Assembly (NCBI RefSeq): GCF_026340465.1
Contig: NZ_JAPEPC010000004.1
Location: 1-55,241 of the forward strand
Length of the DNA: 55,241 nt
DNA from: Streptomyces sp. NBC_01306
GTDB taxonomy: Bacteria; Actinomycetota; Actinomycetes; Streptomycetales; Streptomycetaceae
Direction of reading: 5' to 3'
Position numbers and translations under genes: made by a program. This document shows positions 30,061 through 37,984 of the stretch, one piece after another; positions within the stretch are counted from its first letter, which is position 1, and each line of letters opens with the position of its first letter. Under the pieces are notes generated by a model. That model ran no database searches. It saw only the letters and a program-made list of their open reading frames with translations, and was not told where the DNA came from.

Positions 30061-32655
30061 TCAGTTCTCGTTGTGGACGCGGGCGGCGGGCACGAGCAGG
30101 CCGGCGTCCTCGGTCGCCTGCACCAGGGGCCGGTAGGCGTCGAACATCGCGTTCTCCGCGCTCTCGGAGAGCTCCGCGGCCGTCAGGGACTTGATGGCCA
30201 TCTCGTCGGCCTTGCGGGCCAGGAGCTCCATGGACTCCGCCAGCTTCGCCATCGCGGCGCCGGTCAGGCGCCCGATGACGTTGTGCGTGGAGCGCAGGTC
30301 GGCGGCGAGTTCGTCCAGCTCGTACCGGATCTGCCGCGCCTTCACGGAGAGCTTGTTGCAGGTCTCGTGCGCCTTGAACGACTGCACGGTGAGTTCCTCG
30401 AGGACGTCGAGCGTGTCGTCGAGGGTGACCTCGGTCTCGTGCTGCGCGTCCATGTCCGCGACGCTGCCGCTGCCCCACTTCGTCAGCCAGGCGTCACTCA
30501 CGCTGTTCTCCTTCGTGCTCGGGGGACCGGCCGCGGGGGTGCCCGCGCCGGACGTGGACGGGCCGGACCCCGGGGAGTCGGCCCGCTCAACCGTGATCGG
30601 ATCAGCCGGAGCGGACACCGCCGTCGCCATGCCCATCGCCTCGAACGGCGACAGGCGCGGTGTGCCGGTGCCCGGCACCGTGCCGCCGCCCGGCGGGGCC
30701 GGGGCGGTGACGGCCCCGGCGACCGCAGCGGCCGGGGCCGATGCAGCTGCCGGAGGACCGGTCGGTCCCGGAGTCGTGGGCGGTGTGGTCGTGCCGGTCG
30801 TCGGCGCCGGGCGGGGCGCGGGGACCGTGGTGGTCCGCATCCGGGCGCGCTTGCGGGCCCGTGCCTTGGCCGTGGACCAGGGCGTGCGGCGGGTCGGCGC
30901 CTTCGCGGCCGGGCCGGCCGGTGCCTTCGCGGCGGGCCCGGCGGGCGTGGTGCTGCCGGGCTTGGGGGTCTTGGTCTTCGGGCCGGTCTTCTTCTTCGGC
31001 TTCCTGACCTTGACCTTCGTGACGACCGGCGGGCCCATCTTCTTGCGGCGGCGCCTGAGCCGCTTCTCAGCGGTCTCGTGCACCGCCTCGCCGAAGGTGG
31101 TCCGGCCCCGGGCCGCGGACTTCATCGCCCCGAGGACCTTTCGGCTGTACTCCTTGCGGAAGCGCCGGCACTTGCGGCAGCGGCAGTCCTGCTTCACCGA
31201 GGACGCGAACGTGCCGTGCGCGATGCCCGGCGTGAGCGTGAGCTTCTTGCCCTTGCGGGACTTCCCGCCCGGCGTCTTGGGCACCGAGGCCGGGCCGGTC
31301 CCGCCCTTGCCGGAGCGGGTCTTGCCCTTCCCGCGCTTGCTGCCGGGTGCCGTGGTGCCCGCGCCGCTGCTGCCCTTCCCCTTCGGCTTCGTCTTGGGGC
31401 CGGTGCCGGAGGTGGTGGTGCCGGGCTTCTTGCGCAGGATCCCGGACGGGCCGGTCGTACCGCGCGGCGACTTCTTCGTCCCGCCCTTCGGGCCGGTCCC
31501 CGTGCCCTTGCCGGTGCCGGGGCCCTTCGAGCTGGTCGTGCCGGGCGTGGTCTTCCCGCCCGTGCCCTTGCCGGTGCCGGGGCTCTTGGTGCCGGGGCCC
31601 GTCGTCTTGCCGGTTCCCGTCCCGGAGCCCGGTCCGCGCTTCTTGGCCGGACCGCCGCCCGAACCGCCGGCCCCGGCCCCGGTGCTGCCGGGGCCGCGCT
31701 TGCGGTTCGTGGTGGAGCCGCCGCCGGAGGAGCCGGACCCGCCGCCGCTGCTGGGGCCGCGGTTCTTCCTGCCGCCTCCGCCGCCGCTGGAGCCTCCCGA
31801 ACCGCCCGATCCACCGGACGATCCGGGGCCGCGGTTCTTCTTGAGGCTGTGGCCGCCACCCTGCGAGTTGCGCTTGAGCGGGGTGATCCCGGAGCCGTTC
31901 TTGGGCGAGGTGGTGCGGCCTCCGCCGCCCGAGCCGGAGCCCGGACCGCGTCCGCGCCCGCCGCCCGAGCCGCCGCCGGAACCGCTGGGCGACCGGGTCG
32001 TCGACCCGCCGCGCCCCCGGCCTCCCGAGCCGCCGAACGACCCGCTGCCGCCTCGCCCGGACCTGCCCGGACCAGCGCCGCCGGAGCGGCCTCCCGGGCC
32101 GCCAGGACCGCGCTGGAGGGACTTGCGGCCGTACTCGTGGCTGGGCTGCACCTGCTTCTTCGAACCGCCCCCGGAGGAGCCGTCCTTGGCGGTGCTCGCG
32201 GTCTTCGCGACCGCCTCACGCTGCTCCCGGTTGGCCCGGCCCGTCGCGACGGCGGAGTGGATGCCGCGCATGGCCGCCAGCGACACCGCGAGGATCGCCG
32301 CCAGGGACAGCGAGCCCAGGCGCGGCGCGGCGGCCGGCTGCCCGGCCTCGGACCGGAACGTCGCCGGGACCATCGCGCCCGCCGGAGCGGGGGCCGTGGC
32401 GGTCCCCGAGTCGGCGGTGAACGGGGCCCCGAGACCGGGTTCGGGCAGGGCCGCGATCGTGTCCAGAGGAGAGGTTCGCGTCGCGGGTGCAAACGCTTCG
32501 GGGGCGTCTGCGGGTGCCGGGGAGACGTCGGCGGGGGCCGCGAACGGCACGTCGGCCGGGGCCGGACCGGGCGTCTCCGCAGGGGGTTCAGCAGGGGCCG
32601 TGTAGCCCACGCGGGGGAAGTGGATCAAGTTGTTGGGGCCGTCGTCGTCGGCCAT
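30061..32655 (-). CDS. Giant Gly/Pro/Lys-rich low-complexity protein (864 aa)
   Basis: ATG 32655 (GAGAGGGAG upstream) opens an 864-aa protein. An N-terminal Pro/Ala-rich part leads to one possible membrane helix (LSLAAILAVSLAAM, about 115-130). Residues about 165-430 are almost only G, S, K, P, R and T in repeats such as KGTGTGPKG and GSGGGSGGG. A basic zinc-knuckle-like CRCRKCRRFRKEYSRK follows, then more KKKTGPKTKTPKPG sequence and a helical C-terminal 145 residues. The high positive charge and disorder suggest a DNA- or surface-binding spacer, possibly part of the mating channel. The opposite strand is also open throughout but I read it as a shadow. Confidence 0.65.
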   Translation of the reverse strand: MADDDGPNNLIHFPRVGYTAPAEPPAETPGPAPADVPFAAPADVSPAPADAPEAFAPATRTSPLDTIAALPEPGLGAPFTADSGTATAPAPAGAMVPATFRSEAGQPAAAPRLGSLSLAAILAVSLAAMRGIHSAVATGRANREQREAVAKTASTAKDGSSGGGSKKQVQPSHEYGRKSLQRGPGGPGGRSGGAGPGRSGRGGSGSFGGSGGRGRGGSTTRSPSGSGGGSGGGRGRGPGSGSGGGGRTTSPKNGSGITPLKRNSQGGGHSLKKNRGPGSSGGSGGSGGSSGGGGGRKNRGPSSGGGSGSSGGGSTTNRKRGPGSTGAGAGGSGGGPAKKRGPGSGTGTGKTTGPGTKSPGTGKGTGGKTTPGTTSSKGPGTGKGTGTGPKGGTKKSPRGTTGPSGILRKKPGTTTSGTGPKTKPKGKGSSGAGTTAPGSKRGKGKTRSGKGGTGPASVPKTPGGKSRKGKKLTLTPGIAHGTFASSVKQDCRCRKCRRFRKEYSRKVLGAMKSAARGRTTFGEAVHETAEKRLRRRRKKMGPPVVTKVKVRKPKKKTGPKTKTPKPGSTTPAGPAAKAPAGPAAKAPTRRTPWSTAKARARKRARMRTTTVPAPRPAPTTGTTTPPTTPGPTGPPAAASAPAAAVAGAVTAPAPPGGGTVPGTGTPRLSPFEAMGMATAVSAPADPITVERADSPGSGPSTSGAGTPAAGPPSTKENSVSDAWLTKWGSGSVADMDAQHETEVTLDDTLDVLEELTVQSFKAHETCNKLSVKARQIRYELDELAADLRSTHNVIGRLTGAAMAKLAESMELLARKADEMAIKSLTAAELSESAENAMFDAYRPLVQATEDAGLLVPAARVHNEN
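30499..30513 (-). promoter_or_regulatory. Internal ribosome site and in-frame GTG inside the giant gene
   Basis: AAGGAG (30513-30508 on the minus strand) lies 6 bases before GTG 30501, in frame with the giant protein. It would yield a separate 146-aa C-terminal product (VSDAWLTKWGSGSVADMDAQ onward). The domain boundary falls exactly here, so the helical C-terminal part may also be made alone. Confidence 0.6.
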
Positions 32656-32778
32656 GACGTCTCCCTCTCGGAGTTGACAGACGGTCACCGCCTGGGGCAC
32701 CCTCGCGCGCGCACGACACGCGCGCGCCTTGGGGTGCTCCAGGCGGTGGGGAGGAGGCGGTGAAGAAGAAGAACTTCG
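32656..32778. other. Short gap with purine-pyrimidine hairpin
   Basis: CGCGCGCGCACGACACGCGCGCGC near 32704-32727 forms an alternating GC hairpin inside GGCACCC and GGGTGCT flanks. Possible terminator for the genes at 35395-32779, or a Z-DNA-prone site. Confidence 0.5.
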
Positions 32779-32982
32779 TCACCCTCCGTTGTTCTTGTAG
32801 AAGTCGTGCAGCGTGGCGGTGAGCTTGCGCCACACGTCCGGCTTGCCGTCGCGTTCGGCCTGGCGGGCCAGGGTCCGGCACGCGTCGTACCAGACCCCGG
32901 CCCGCTCCTTCTCGGTCTCCGCCTCCGCGATCCGCCCGTTCCAGTGCTTCGCCCGGTTTTGCGTCTGCCGAGGCGTCGTCAC
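32779..32982 (-). CDS. Small hypothetical helical protein (67 aa)
   Basis: GTG 32982 overlaps the previous stop (GTGA). The 67-aa product is charged and helical: NRAKHWNGRIAEAETEKERA, CRTLARQAERDGKPDVWRKL and TLHDFYKNNGG. It completes a coupled pair with the gene at 32979-33527. No function known. Confidence 0.7.
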   Translation of the reverse strand: MTTPRQTQNRAKHWNGRIAEAETEKERAGVWYDACRTLARQAERDGKPDVWRKLTATLHDFYKNNGG

Positions 32983-33527
32983 CCCTGCTCTCCCTTCGCG
33001 AAGTAGTCGTTGATCGAGCTGGTCGGCCGCTCACCACCGGCCGCCATCGGCCACTGGTTCCAGGGGTTGTCCGGGGTCACGAACTCCGCCGGCCTCGCCT
33101 GCGGGACCGCGCCCGGGGCCTGCTCCTGGGGGGTGTTGAGCGCGGTCACCGTCTTGTTCAGCGAGCTCGCGACGGCCGCGCCGACGGCGGCCTGGCGGCC
33201 GTTCTTGCGCTCCAGCTTCTTGGCCTCCGCGACCGCCCGGCGCTGCGGGAGCTCCAGGACCTCGTTGACGTAGGTCGCGTACAGGGCCTCCGCCTTGCTT
33301 GCGGCCTCGCCGGACGCCTTCTGCATGGCCCTGAGCTGCCGCGACACCTTCCAGGCGCGGAGCTTCTTGGCCATCCAGCGGTCGCCCTCGATCGGCGTCT
33401 GCTCCAGGCGCCGGCGCACGATGTCGGCGATCTGCCCGTACTGCTGGGCATCGCGAACGTGCTGGTCGCGGACGGTGGCGGTGAAGGCCCGGAGGCCCTC
33501 ATCCGTGAACAGTGCGTTGATATCCAT
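32979..33527 (-). CDS. Coiled-coil hypothetical protein of the transfer region (182 aa)
   Basis: AAGGAG precedes ATG 33527. Long charged helices dominate (YGQIADIVRRRLEQTPIEG, KLRAWKVSRQLRAMQKASGEA, RRAVAEAKKLERKNGRQ), followed by a polar proline-rich tail (TPQEQAPGAVPQARP). It is soluble and probably oligomeric, and could bridge the DUF2637 membrane protein and the translocase. That role is inferred from position only. Confidence 0.7.
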   Translation of the reverse strand: MDINALFTDEGLRAFTATVRDQHVRDAQQYGQIADIVRRRLEQTPIEGDRWMAKKLRAWKVSRQLRAMQKASGEAASKAEALYATYVNEVLELPQRRAVAEAKKLERKNGRQAAVGAAVASSLNKTVTALNTPQEQAPGAVPQARPAEFVTPDNPWNQWPMAAGGERPTSSINDYFAKGEQG

Positions 33528-33664
33528 GAGGTGGGGATCTCCTTCTCGGGGCGGGGGTGATCTGGGAGGCTTTGTCGTGGCGTTTCGGCGCCTTCACCGC
33601 GCTCCCGAGGCGCTGACTTCGTCTCGGGGGCCGGTGGAACCGTCGAACTCGCGGTTCGTGCAGG

Positions 33665-35395
33665 TCACTGCTCCGGGCGGTATCCGCCGGCGAGCAGCTC
33701 GGCTGCCTCCTGGCGGTACTCGGAGGCGGTGCCGGGGGAGGTGACCGCCAGCTCGTGCTGGATGTCGGCCAGCGGCAGCCGGTCGGCGTCGCCGCCGACC
33801 GCGAGGATCATCCGGGCGACCCTGCGGACCGCCCGTTCGCGCGGCTTGAGCTTCGCGACGTCCTCGGCTTCGACCGCGCGCCGCTCGATTTCGGCGGCGA
33901 CCCGGCGCGTTTCGGCAGCAGCCCGCTCGGCTTCGGCGGCCTCCTTCTGGGAGCGCGCGATGTCGGCGAGAGCGTCCGCCTGGCGGCGGTCCTCCTCAGC
34001 CTTCTTGCGGTTGGCTTCGGCAGTGGCGCGCCGCGTTTCGGCAGCAACCCGCTCCGTTTCGGCAGCGACCCGATCGGCTTCGGCAGCGGCCTTGCGGGCT
34101 TCGGCGATGGCCTGGGTCTCGACCGCCTGGGCCTCCGCCGCGGCGACCCGGTCGGCCTCCGCCGCGAGCTTCCGCTTCTCGGCTGCCTGGCGCTCCAGCT
34201 CGGCTGCGCGCAGGTCCGCTTCCGCCTCAGCCTCGCGCTCCTGGGCCTCCTTGCGCGCCGCCTCAGCCTCGCGGGTGCGGGCTTCGGCGATCACCGCGTT
34301 GTCGAGGGCCTGTTCCTCCAGCTCAGCGGCCCGCTCTGCGGCGCTGACCTGGGCACGAGCGTGAGCGCGGGCCTGGCCGGTCTGGCCGTCGATCTCCGCC
34401 CGGACCGTCTCCACCTCGCCCTTGGCGCGCAGGCGCTCGGACTCGGCCTTGGACTGGGCGACCTCGCTGCGGGTCTCCGCGTCCAGGCGCCGCCGCTCGG
34501 CTTCCTCCTCACGCTCCTGAGCTGCCCGTTCCTGCTCATCGGGCATGGCCAGGGCCTGGGCGACGGTGTAGCCGTACGGGGCCATCTTCATCGGCAGCAG
34601 CTCATCCTCGCTGGCCTTGGAGATGTCACCGCCCTCGTACTTGCGCTTGAGCCACTGCTCGTAGGCGATGAGCTCCTGGTCGCGGCGGATCATCTCCGGG
34701 TAGGAGGTGACGCCCCACAGCCGCATCCGGCGGAAGATCCGGGCCGTCGCGACGGGGGCGAGCACCCACCGCAGCCACGGGATCGAGTCGCGTTCGGCCT
34801 GGTCGGGCCGGACGATGCGGTCGATCGCGGTACGCCCGAGCTCCACCACCGTGATGAAGAGGATCGGGACGACGCCGTGGGCGCCGGCGGCGACGTAGTC
34901 CAGCAGCTTCCAGGCCCCTTCCGGGGCGCCGGAGGCGGCGTTGAGGACGACTGTCGCGCTGGTCAGCAGCCACACCGGGTAGCGAATCCAGCTGATGGGG
35001 CGCTTGAGCCAGGCCATCAGGAGGTCGACGGCGATCATGACCATGATGCCGACGTCGACGCCGACCGCGAACAGCTGGCCCTTGCCGAGCGACTCGAAGC
35101 GGAGCTGCTCGAACGCGAAGACCGCGACGTGCTCGAAGGAGAGGTACAGGCCGATGCCCGCGAGCACGAGCGCGGCGATCACGATCGCACCGGCCGCCCA
35201 CTTCTGAGTTCCGGTCAGCGGGCCCGGGGAGTGCTTCGTTCCGGTTCCGCTTTCCGTCTCCGAAACGAACTCAGCCGCGTCCGAAACGGTGCTGGGTGTC
35301 TGCGAAACCGGCGTGGACGTTCCCGAAACGGCGGCCGGTGAAGCCGAGTCGGAGTCGGGTTCAGCCGCGGTGCGCGGCCAGTCGGTGATGGTCAT
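33665..35395 (-). CDS. DUF2637-type membrane protein with long heptad coiled coil (576 aa)
   Basis: A polar Ser/Thr/Val N-terminus of 60 residues leads into four hydrophobic helices (about 67-190: WAAGAIVIAALVLAGIGLYL, GVDVGIMVMIAVDLLMAWL, YPVWLLTSATVVLNAAS, VPILFITVVELG), the DUF2637 pattern of Streptomyces SpdB-like spread proteins. A coiled coil of about 220 residues follows, including exact seven-residue repeats (AAEADRV, AAETERV, AAETRRA). The last 55 residues look like a winged helix (LADIQHELAVTSPGTASEYRQEAAELL). It would anchor in the membrane and reach into the cytoplasm to the DNA or the pump. The N-terminal VS repeats are encoded by the 21-bp array. Confidence 0.85.
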   Translation of the reverse strand: MTITDWPRTAAEPDSDSASPAAVSGTSTPVSQTPSTVSDAAEFVSETESGTGTKHSPGPLTGTQKWAAGAIVIAALVLAGIGLYLSFEHVAVFAFEQLRFESLGKGQLFAVGVDVGIMVMIAVDLLMAWLKRPISWIRYPVWLLTSATVVLNAASGAPEGAWKLLDYVAAGAHGVVPILFITVVELGRTAIDRIVRPDQAERDSIPWLRWVLAPVATARIFRRMRLWGVTSYPEMIRRDQELIAYEQWLKRKYEGGDISKASEDELLPMKMAPYGYTVAQALAMPDEQERAAQEREEEAERRRLDAETRSEVAQSKAESERLRAKGEVETVRAEIDGQTGQARAHARAQVSAAERAAELEEQALDNAVIAEARTREAEAARKEAQEREAEAEADLRAAELERQAAEKRKLAAEADRVAAAEAQAVETQAIAEARKAAAEADRVAAETERVAAETRRATAEANRKKAEEDRRQADALADIARSQKEAAEAERAAAETRRVAAEIERRAVEAEDVAKLKPRERAVRRVARMILAVGGDADRLPLADIQHELAVTSPGTASEYRQEAAELLAGGYRPEQ

Positions 35396-35492
35396 GAGTG
35401 CCTCCGGAGGGGGTCGTTCAGGGCGTACGCGAAACGGCGGGGGCTGCTCCCGAAACGCGGTGAGGCGTTCCCGAAGCGGCTCTTGGTGCGGA
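35261..35492. repeat. 21-bp phased CGAAAC array across the DUF2637 gene start
   Basis: CGAAAC begins at 35261, 35282, 35303 and 35324, then at 35430, 35451 and 35472 (CGAAGC), each step exactly 21 bp. The best-conserved form is TTCCCGAAACGGCG. The first set is inside the coding region (Val-Ser every seven residues), the second set is upstream of the start codon at 35395. Looser copies lie near 35503 and 35599. Confidence 0.85.
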
Positions 35493-35635
35493 TGGTTGCT
35501 TGCGAACCGGACACCGGCTCTACCCGCTCCGGGCGCGCGAAAAGGCCGGCTGCCCGGGGGGTGGGCGGCCGTACTCGCGAAGTGCTGCGGGGCGGTCTCG
35601 AAACTGGGAACGGCTCCCGCCGGGCGGGCGCGAAG
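35396..35635. promoter_or_regulatory. Leader region of the DUF2637 operon
   Basis: About 240 bp without a gene. It carries the upstream half of the CGAAAC array and degenerate copies (GCGAAAAGG, TCTCGAAACTGG). Probable promoter and operator region for the transfer operon. Confidence 0.5.
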
Positions 35636-35995
35636 TCAGCTCGTGTGGAGCTGCGCGCCGTGGCGCCGGAGGTCGTCGGTGGTGATGCCGTAGATCCGGC
35701 ACTTGTCGATCAACGGCTTGAGCGCGGTGCCGCCGGCGAGCGCCTCGGGCGATCCCACGCCGAACAGCTTCTCGGTGTTCAGCAGGTCGTTGATCGCGGT
35801 CGCGGTGCGGGCGGCGTGCCGCTCGACACGGCCCTCGCCCACCCACTCCTCCGCGATGACGTGGAGGGTGGTGCGCCAGCTGCCGTTGTAGTCGTCGGGG
35901 TCGATCGGCGGGATGTCGCTGCCGAAGATCGCGAACGCGGCGGCCTTGGCGGCGGCTTCCGTGCCGGGCTGGAGCGGGGTGATCGTCGTGGCCAT
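35636..35995 (-). CDS. Hypothetical protein (119 aa)
   Basis: GAGGGAG precedes ATG 35995. A soluble mixed protein (AAAKAAAFAIFGSDIPPIDPDDYNGSW, LHVIAEEWVGEGRVERHAAR, LINDLLNTEKLF-like middle). Transcribed toward the transfer genes and downstream of whiB. Family not recognised. Confidence 0.65.
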   Translation of the reverse strand: MATTITPLQPGTEAAAKAAAFAIFGSDIPPIDPDDYNGSWRTTLHVIAEEWVGEGRVERHAARTATAINDLLNTEKLFGVGSPEALAGGTALKPLIDKCRIYGITTDDLRRHGAQLHTS

Positions 35996-36106
35996 GGGGG
36001 CTCCCTCGACTGTCGGTCCGGGCTGTCCGGCTCCCCGTCACCGCCCGTCCCGGCCGCCGTGGTGCAGCGGTCGGTGCGAGGCGGATCAGGCAACCGTCAG
36101 AACGGA

Positions 36107-36406
36107 TCAGGCAGAACGACGGCGGGCGGCCCGGCGCTTCATGCGGCGGCGCTCGGGCTCGGACAGCCCGCCCCACACACCGGCGGTCTCGCCCCGCTCC
36201 AGCGCGCCCTGGAGGCAGCTCTCCATCAGCGGGCAGCGACGGCAGACAGCCTTGGCTTCCTCGACCTGGAGCAGGGCCGGGCCCGTGTCGCCGATCGGGA
36301 AGAACAGCTCGGGGTCTTCGTTCTCGCACGCCGGGCGGGGCCGGGCAGGTGCGACGGCGGTGGAAACGGCGCCGTAGTACGGGGTGCGTACGATGGAGCG
36401 GTTCAT
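36107..36406 (-). CDS. WhiB-family iron-sulfur transcription factor (99 aa)
   Basis: Four cysteines (C27, C55, C58, C64) in the C-xn-C-x2-C-x5-C order and GVWGG at 76-80 define a Wbl protein binding a 4Fe-4S cluster; the basic tail (RRRMKRRAARRRSA) binds DNA. Wbl proteins act with the principal sigma factor and sense redox or nitric oxide. Plasmid-borne copies can tie plasmid genes to the host's development or stress. GGGAGG precedes ATG 36406. A terminator lies just upstream. Confidence 0.95.
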   Translation of the reverse strand: MNRSIVRTPYYGAVSTAVAPARPRPACENEDPELFFPIGDTGPALLQVEEAKAVCRRCPLMESCLQGALERGETAGVWGGLSEPERRRMKRRAARRRSA

Positions 36407-36438
36407 CAGGGCCTCCCAGAAGGTCCAGTGCAGGAGAT

Positions 36439-36464
36439 AGCCCCGGGGCGGCCACCCCGGGGCT
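36439..36464. terminator. Terminator upstream of whiB
   Basis: AGCCCCGGGG and CCCCGGGGCT form a 10-bp stem with a 5- to 6-base loop; it closes the small-gene unit 36854-36592. It also leaves whiB with its own leader. Confidence 0.7.
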
Positions 36465-36591
36465 GTTCTGTGTCGGCGGCCGTACGGCCGGAGCGGGGGA
36501 GCTCCCGGCGCTCTCCGCCGGCCCCGGCCGGGAAGGCACGGGGACGACGGGCAGGGCCGGGGTCAGCGCTGCTGGTTGGACTGCCGGATGT

Positions 36592-36681
36592 TCATCGGCG
36601 GTTGGCTTCCGACCGCTGGTTCTGCTCTCGGTTCTTCTGCGAGAGCGCCTCGCGTTCGGCGTCGGTGAGGCTGGTGATCAC
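36592..36681 (-). CDS. Very small protein (29 aa)
   Basis: GTG 36681 overlaps the upstream stop (GTGA), and GGAGGTGG lies at correct spacing within the previous gene. The product, VITSLTDAEREALSQKNREQ and nine more residues, is a single charged helix. Short but with coupling and a strong ribosome site. Confidence 0.5.
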   Translation of the reverse strand: MITSLTDAEREALSQKNREQNQRSEANRR

Positions 36682-36854
36682 GCCGCCACCTCCCAACCGG
36701 CCTGCGCCAGGGTCAGGTTGGGCAGGAGCGCCAGGGCGACGTCGACTCGGGCGGCGTCCTCGGGCTCGTAACCCTTGGAGTCGTCCTCGCGCTCGATGTC
36801 GTCGATGACTCCGGCCCGCGGCTGCGCCGTGGTGCGTGTCATGCTGTGCTGCAT
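36678..36854 (-). CDS. Small acidic hypothetical protein (58 aa)
   Basis: A 58-aa reading frame behind CTGGAGGAC and ATG 36854. The sequence has IDDIEREDDSKGYEPEDAAR then VDVALALLPNLTLAQAGWEVA: an acidic start followed by a hydrophobic helix. It overlaps the 29-aa gene by four bases. Function unknown. Confidence 0.55.
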   Translation of the reverse strand: MQHSMTRTTAQPRAGVIDDIEREDDSKGYEPEDAARVDVALALLPNLTLAQAGWEVAA

Positions 36855-36916
36855 CAGGTCCTCCAGTCAGGTCCTGGACAGCTCCCGGGCCGCAATCCCA
36901 AGGGCTGTCGCGATCA

Positions 36917-36932
36917 CTCCCCAATTGGGGAG
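36917..36932. promoter_or_regulatory. parS candidate 3
   Basis: CTCCCC-AATT-GGGGAG, a perfect 16-bp palindrome with the same arms as the two sites at parAB but about 20 kb away, between the 37014 gene terminator and the small genes. Confidence 0.6.
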
Positions 36933-36952
36933 CTGACTGCTTGTACGAGCAG

Positions 36953-36995
36953 CCAAGGCCCCGGCCACCCCTCTGCGGGGTGGCCGGGGCCTTGG
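36953..36995. terminator. Strong terminator after the 37014 gene
   Basis: CCAAGGCCCCGGCCACCCC and its complement form a perfect 19-bp stem with a 5-base loop, just past the stop of the leftward gene at 37014. Confidence 0.9.
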
Positions 36996-37013
36996 TCGTT
37001 CGTCCAGAGCGGG

Positions 37014-37622
37014 TCAGCTCGCGCGGCGCCCGGGGGTCAGCTTCTTGAGAGGCACCGGCGGTGCGCCCAGCGGCACTTCACCGTCCGGCAGCTGCGCGCG
37101 CCGGGTGTCGGCGTCGCGAACCGCGGACTCGGTTGACGCCCACTTCATCTCGCGCAGCAGCCACATCGGTCGACCGTCACCGTGCTCGTCATCCGCCGGC
37201 GCCTGCTTCTGCGCGGCGATCTGGCTGACGGCCGGGGCCAGCGCGACCTTCGGCTTCCGCAGCACGGTGGTCTTGCGGCGGTGAACCGTCTCCGAGTTGC
37301 CGTCCTCCAGGCGCTCCTGCCACTTCTTGACCGTCACGTCGACGGTGACCAGGCGGTTGCTGCCCAGGCGGCAGCGGACGGACGCGTCCTTGTTTGCGAG
37401 GCCGGTGTCGTGCGGCACGACCTTGGGCTTGTGGGTCTGGAGGCCGGTGATCGGCACCCACGTCTTGCAGTCGGGGCAGATCAGCGACGCGCAGGCCGGG
37501 CGCAGGTCGTACTGGTGGGGCTTGAGGGTGGAGATGACGAGCGCCGGGCGGGCGTTGACGGTGCGGGAGCGGGTCCGGCTCCGGCGGGTCCGGGCGGTGC
37601 GCTCAATGGTCGAAGCAGACAT
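37014..37622 (-). CDS. Hypothetical protein with CxxC (202 aa)
   Basis: A very basic N-terminus (RTARTRRSRTRSRTVNAR) is followed by CASLICPDCKTWVPITGLQTHK, a zinc-ribbon half-site, then a helical middle and MWLLREMKWASTESAVRDAD near the end. From memory, similar proteins accompany Streptomyces integrative elements and plasmids. It is divergent from the GntR gene and could share its operators, so it may be under the same repression. Confidence 0.7.
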   Translation of the reverse strand: MSASTIERTARTRRSRTRSRTVNARPALVISTLKPHQYDLRPACASLICPDCKTWVPITGLQTHKPKVVPHDTGLANKDASVRCRLGSNRLVTVDVTVKKWQERLEDGNSETVHRRKTTVLRKPKVALAPAVSQIAAQKQAPADDEHGDGRPMWLLREMKWASTESAVRDADTRRAQLPDGEVPLGAPPVPLKKLTPGRRAS

Positions 37623-37883
37623 CTGGACTCCTCATGGACGGAGTGGCAGGGAGCGCGTCGCGAATGTGCTCTCTGCCCTCCAGGCCGCACGGCAAGAGGC
37701 CGGCGTCCCGCAGGACAGACAGCGCACAGCGCTGCGACGTGCACGCAGATGTCGCGGCCGTCAGGCTCCGGAGGAGTTCGATGGTGCTCTCGCGCCCTCG
37801 GATTCCCAGCGAGCTGAGGAGGGCTACTCCGGCCGCCCCGAGGGGCGGACGACTACTGCGGTGGTGCGACTACTCGGTGTTCC

Positions 37884-37955
37884 GTGAGGCTCACCGTCTT
37901 ACATACATCAGGTTGCCTCAGGTACCCTCAGGTGTCAAGCGGTATAGTGAGGCAC
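37884..37955. promoter_or_regulatory. Operator/promoter region of the GntR gene
   Basis: A palindrome GTGAGGCTCAC (37884-37894), two CCTCAGGT copies 10 bp apart (37916, 37926) and TGAGGCA (37948) as an inverted match to TGCCTCA (37914) surround a -10-like TATAGT (37943-37948). The layout is that of an autoregulated GntR/KorSA-type repressor. The region 37623-37883 holds no gene. Confidence 0.65.
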
Positions 37956-37984
37956 CTAGACGGAAAAGAAGGAGGCGAGGCGAC

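Noticed and set aside
30191..32605. Long plus-strand ORF (804 aa) opposite the giant Gly-rich gene
   Set aside because: High GC keeps it open by chance. It has no ribosome site, is Pro/Val-rich without domain structure, and runs against the leftward operon.
33905..34100. GTTTCGGCAGC repeats inside the DUF2637 gene as a regulatory array
   Set aside because: They are fully explained by the seven-residue coiled-coil repeats (AAETxRx) and stay inside the coding region, unlike the array at 35261-35492.
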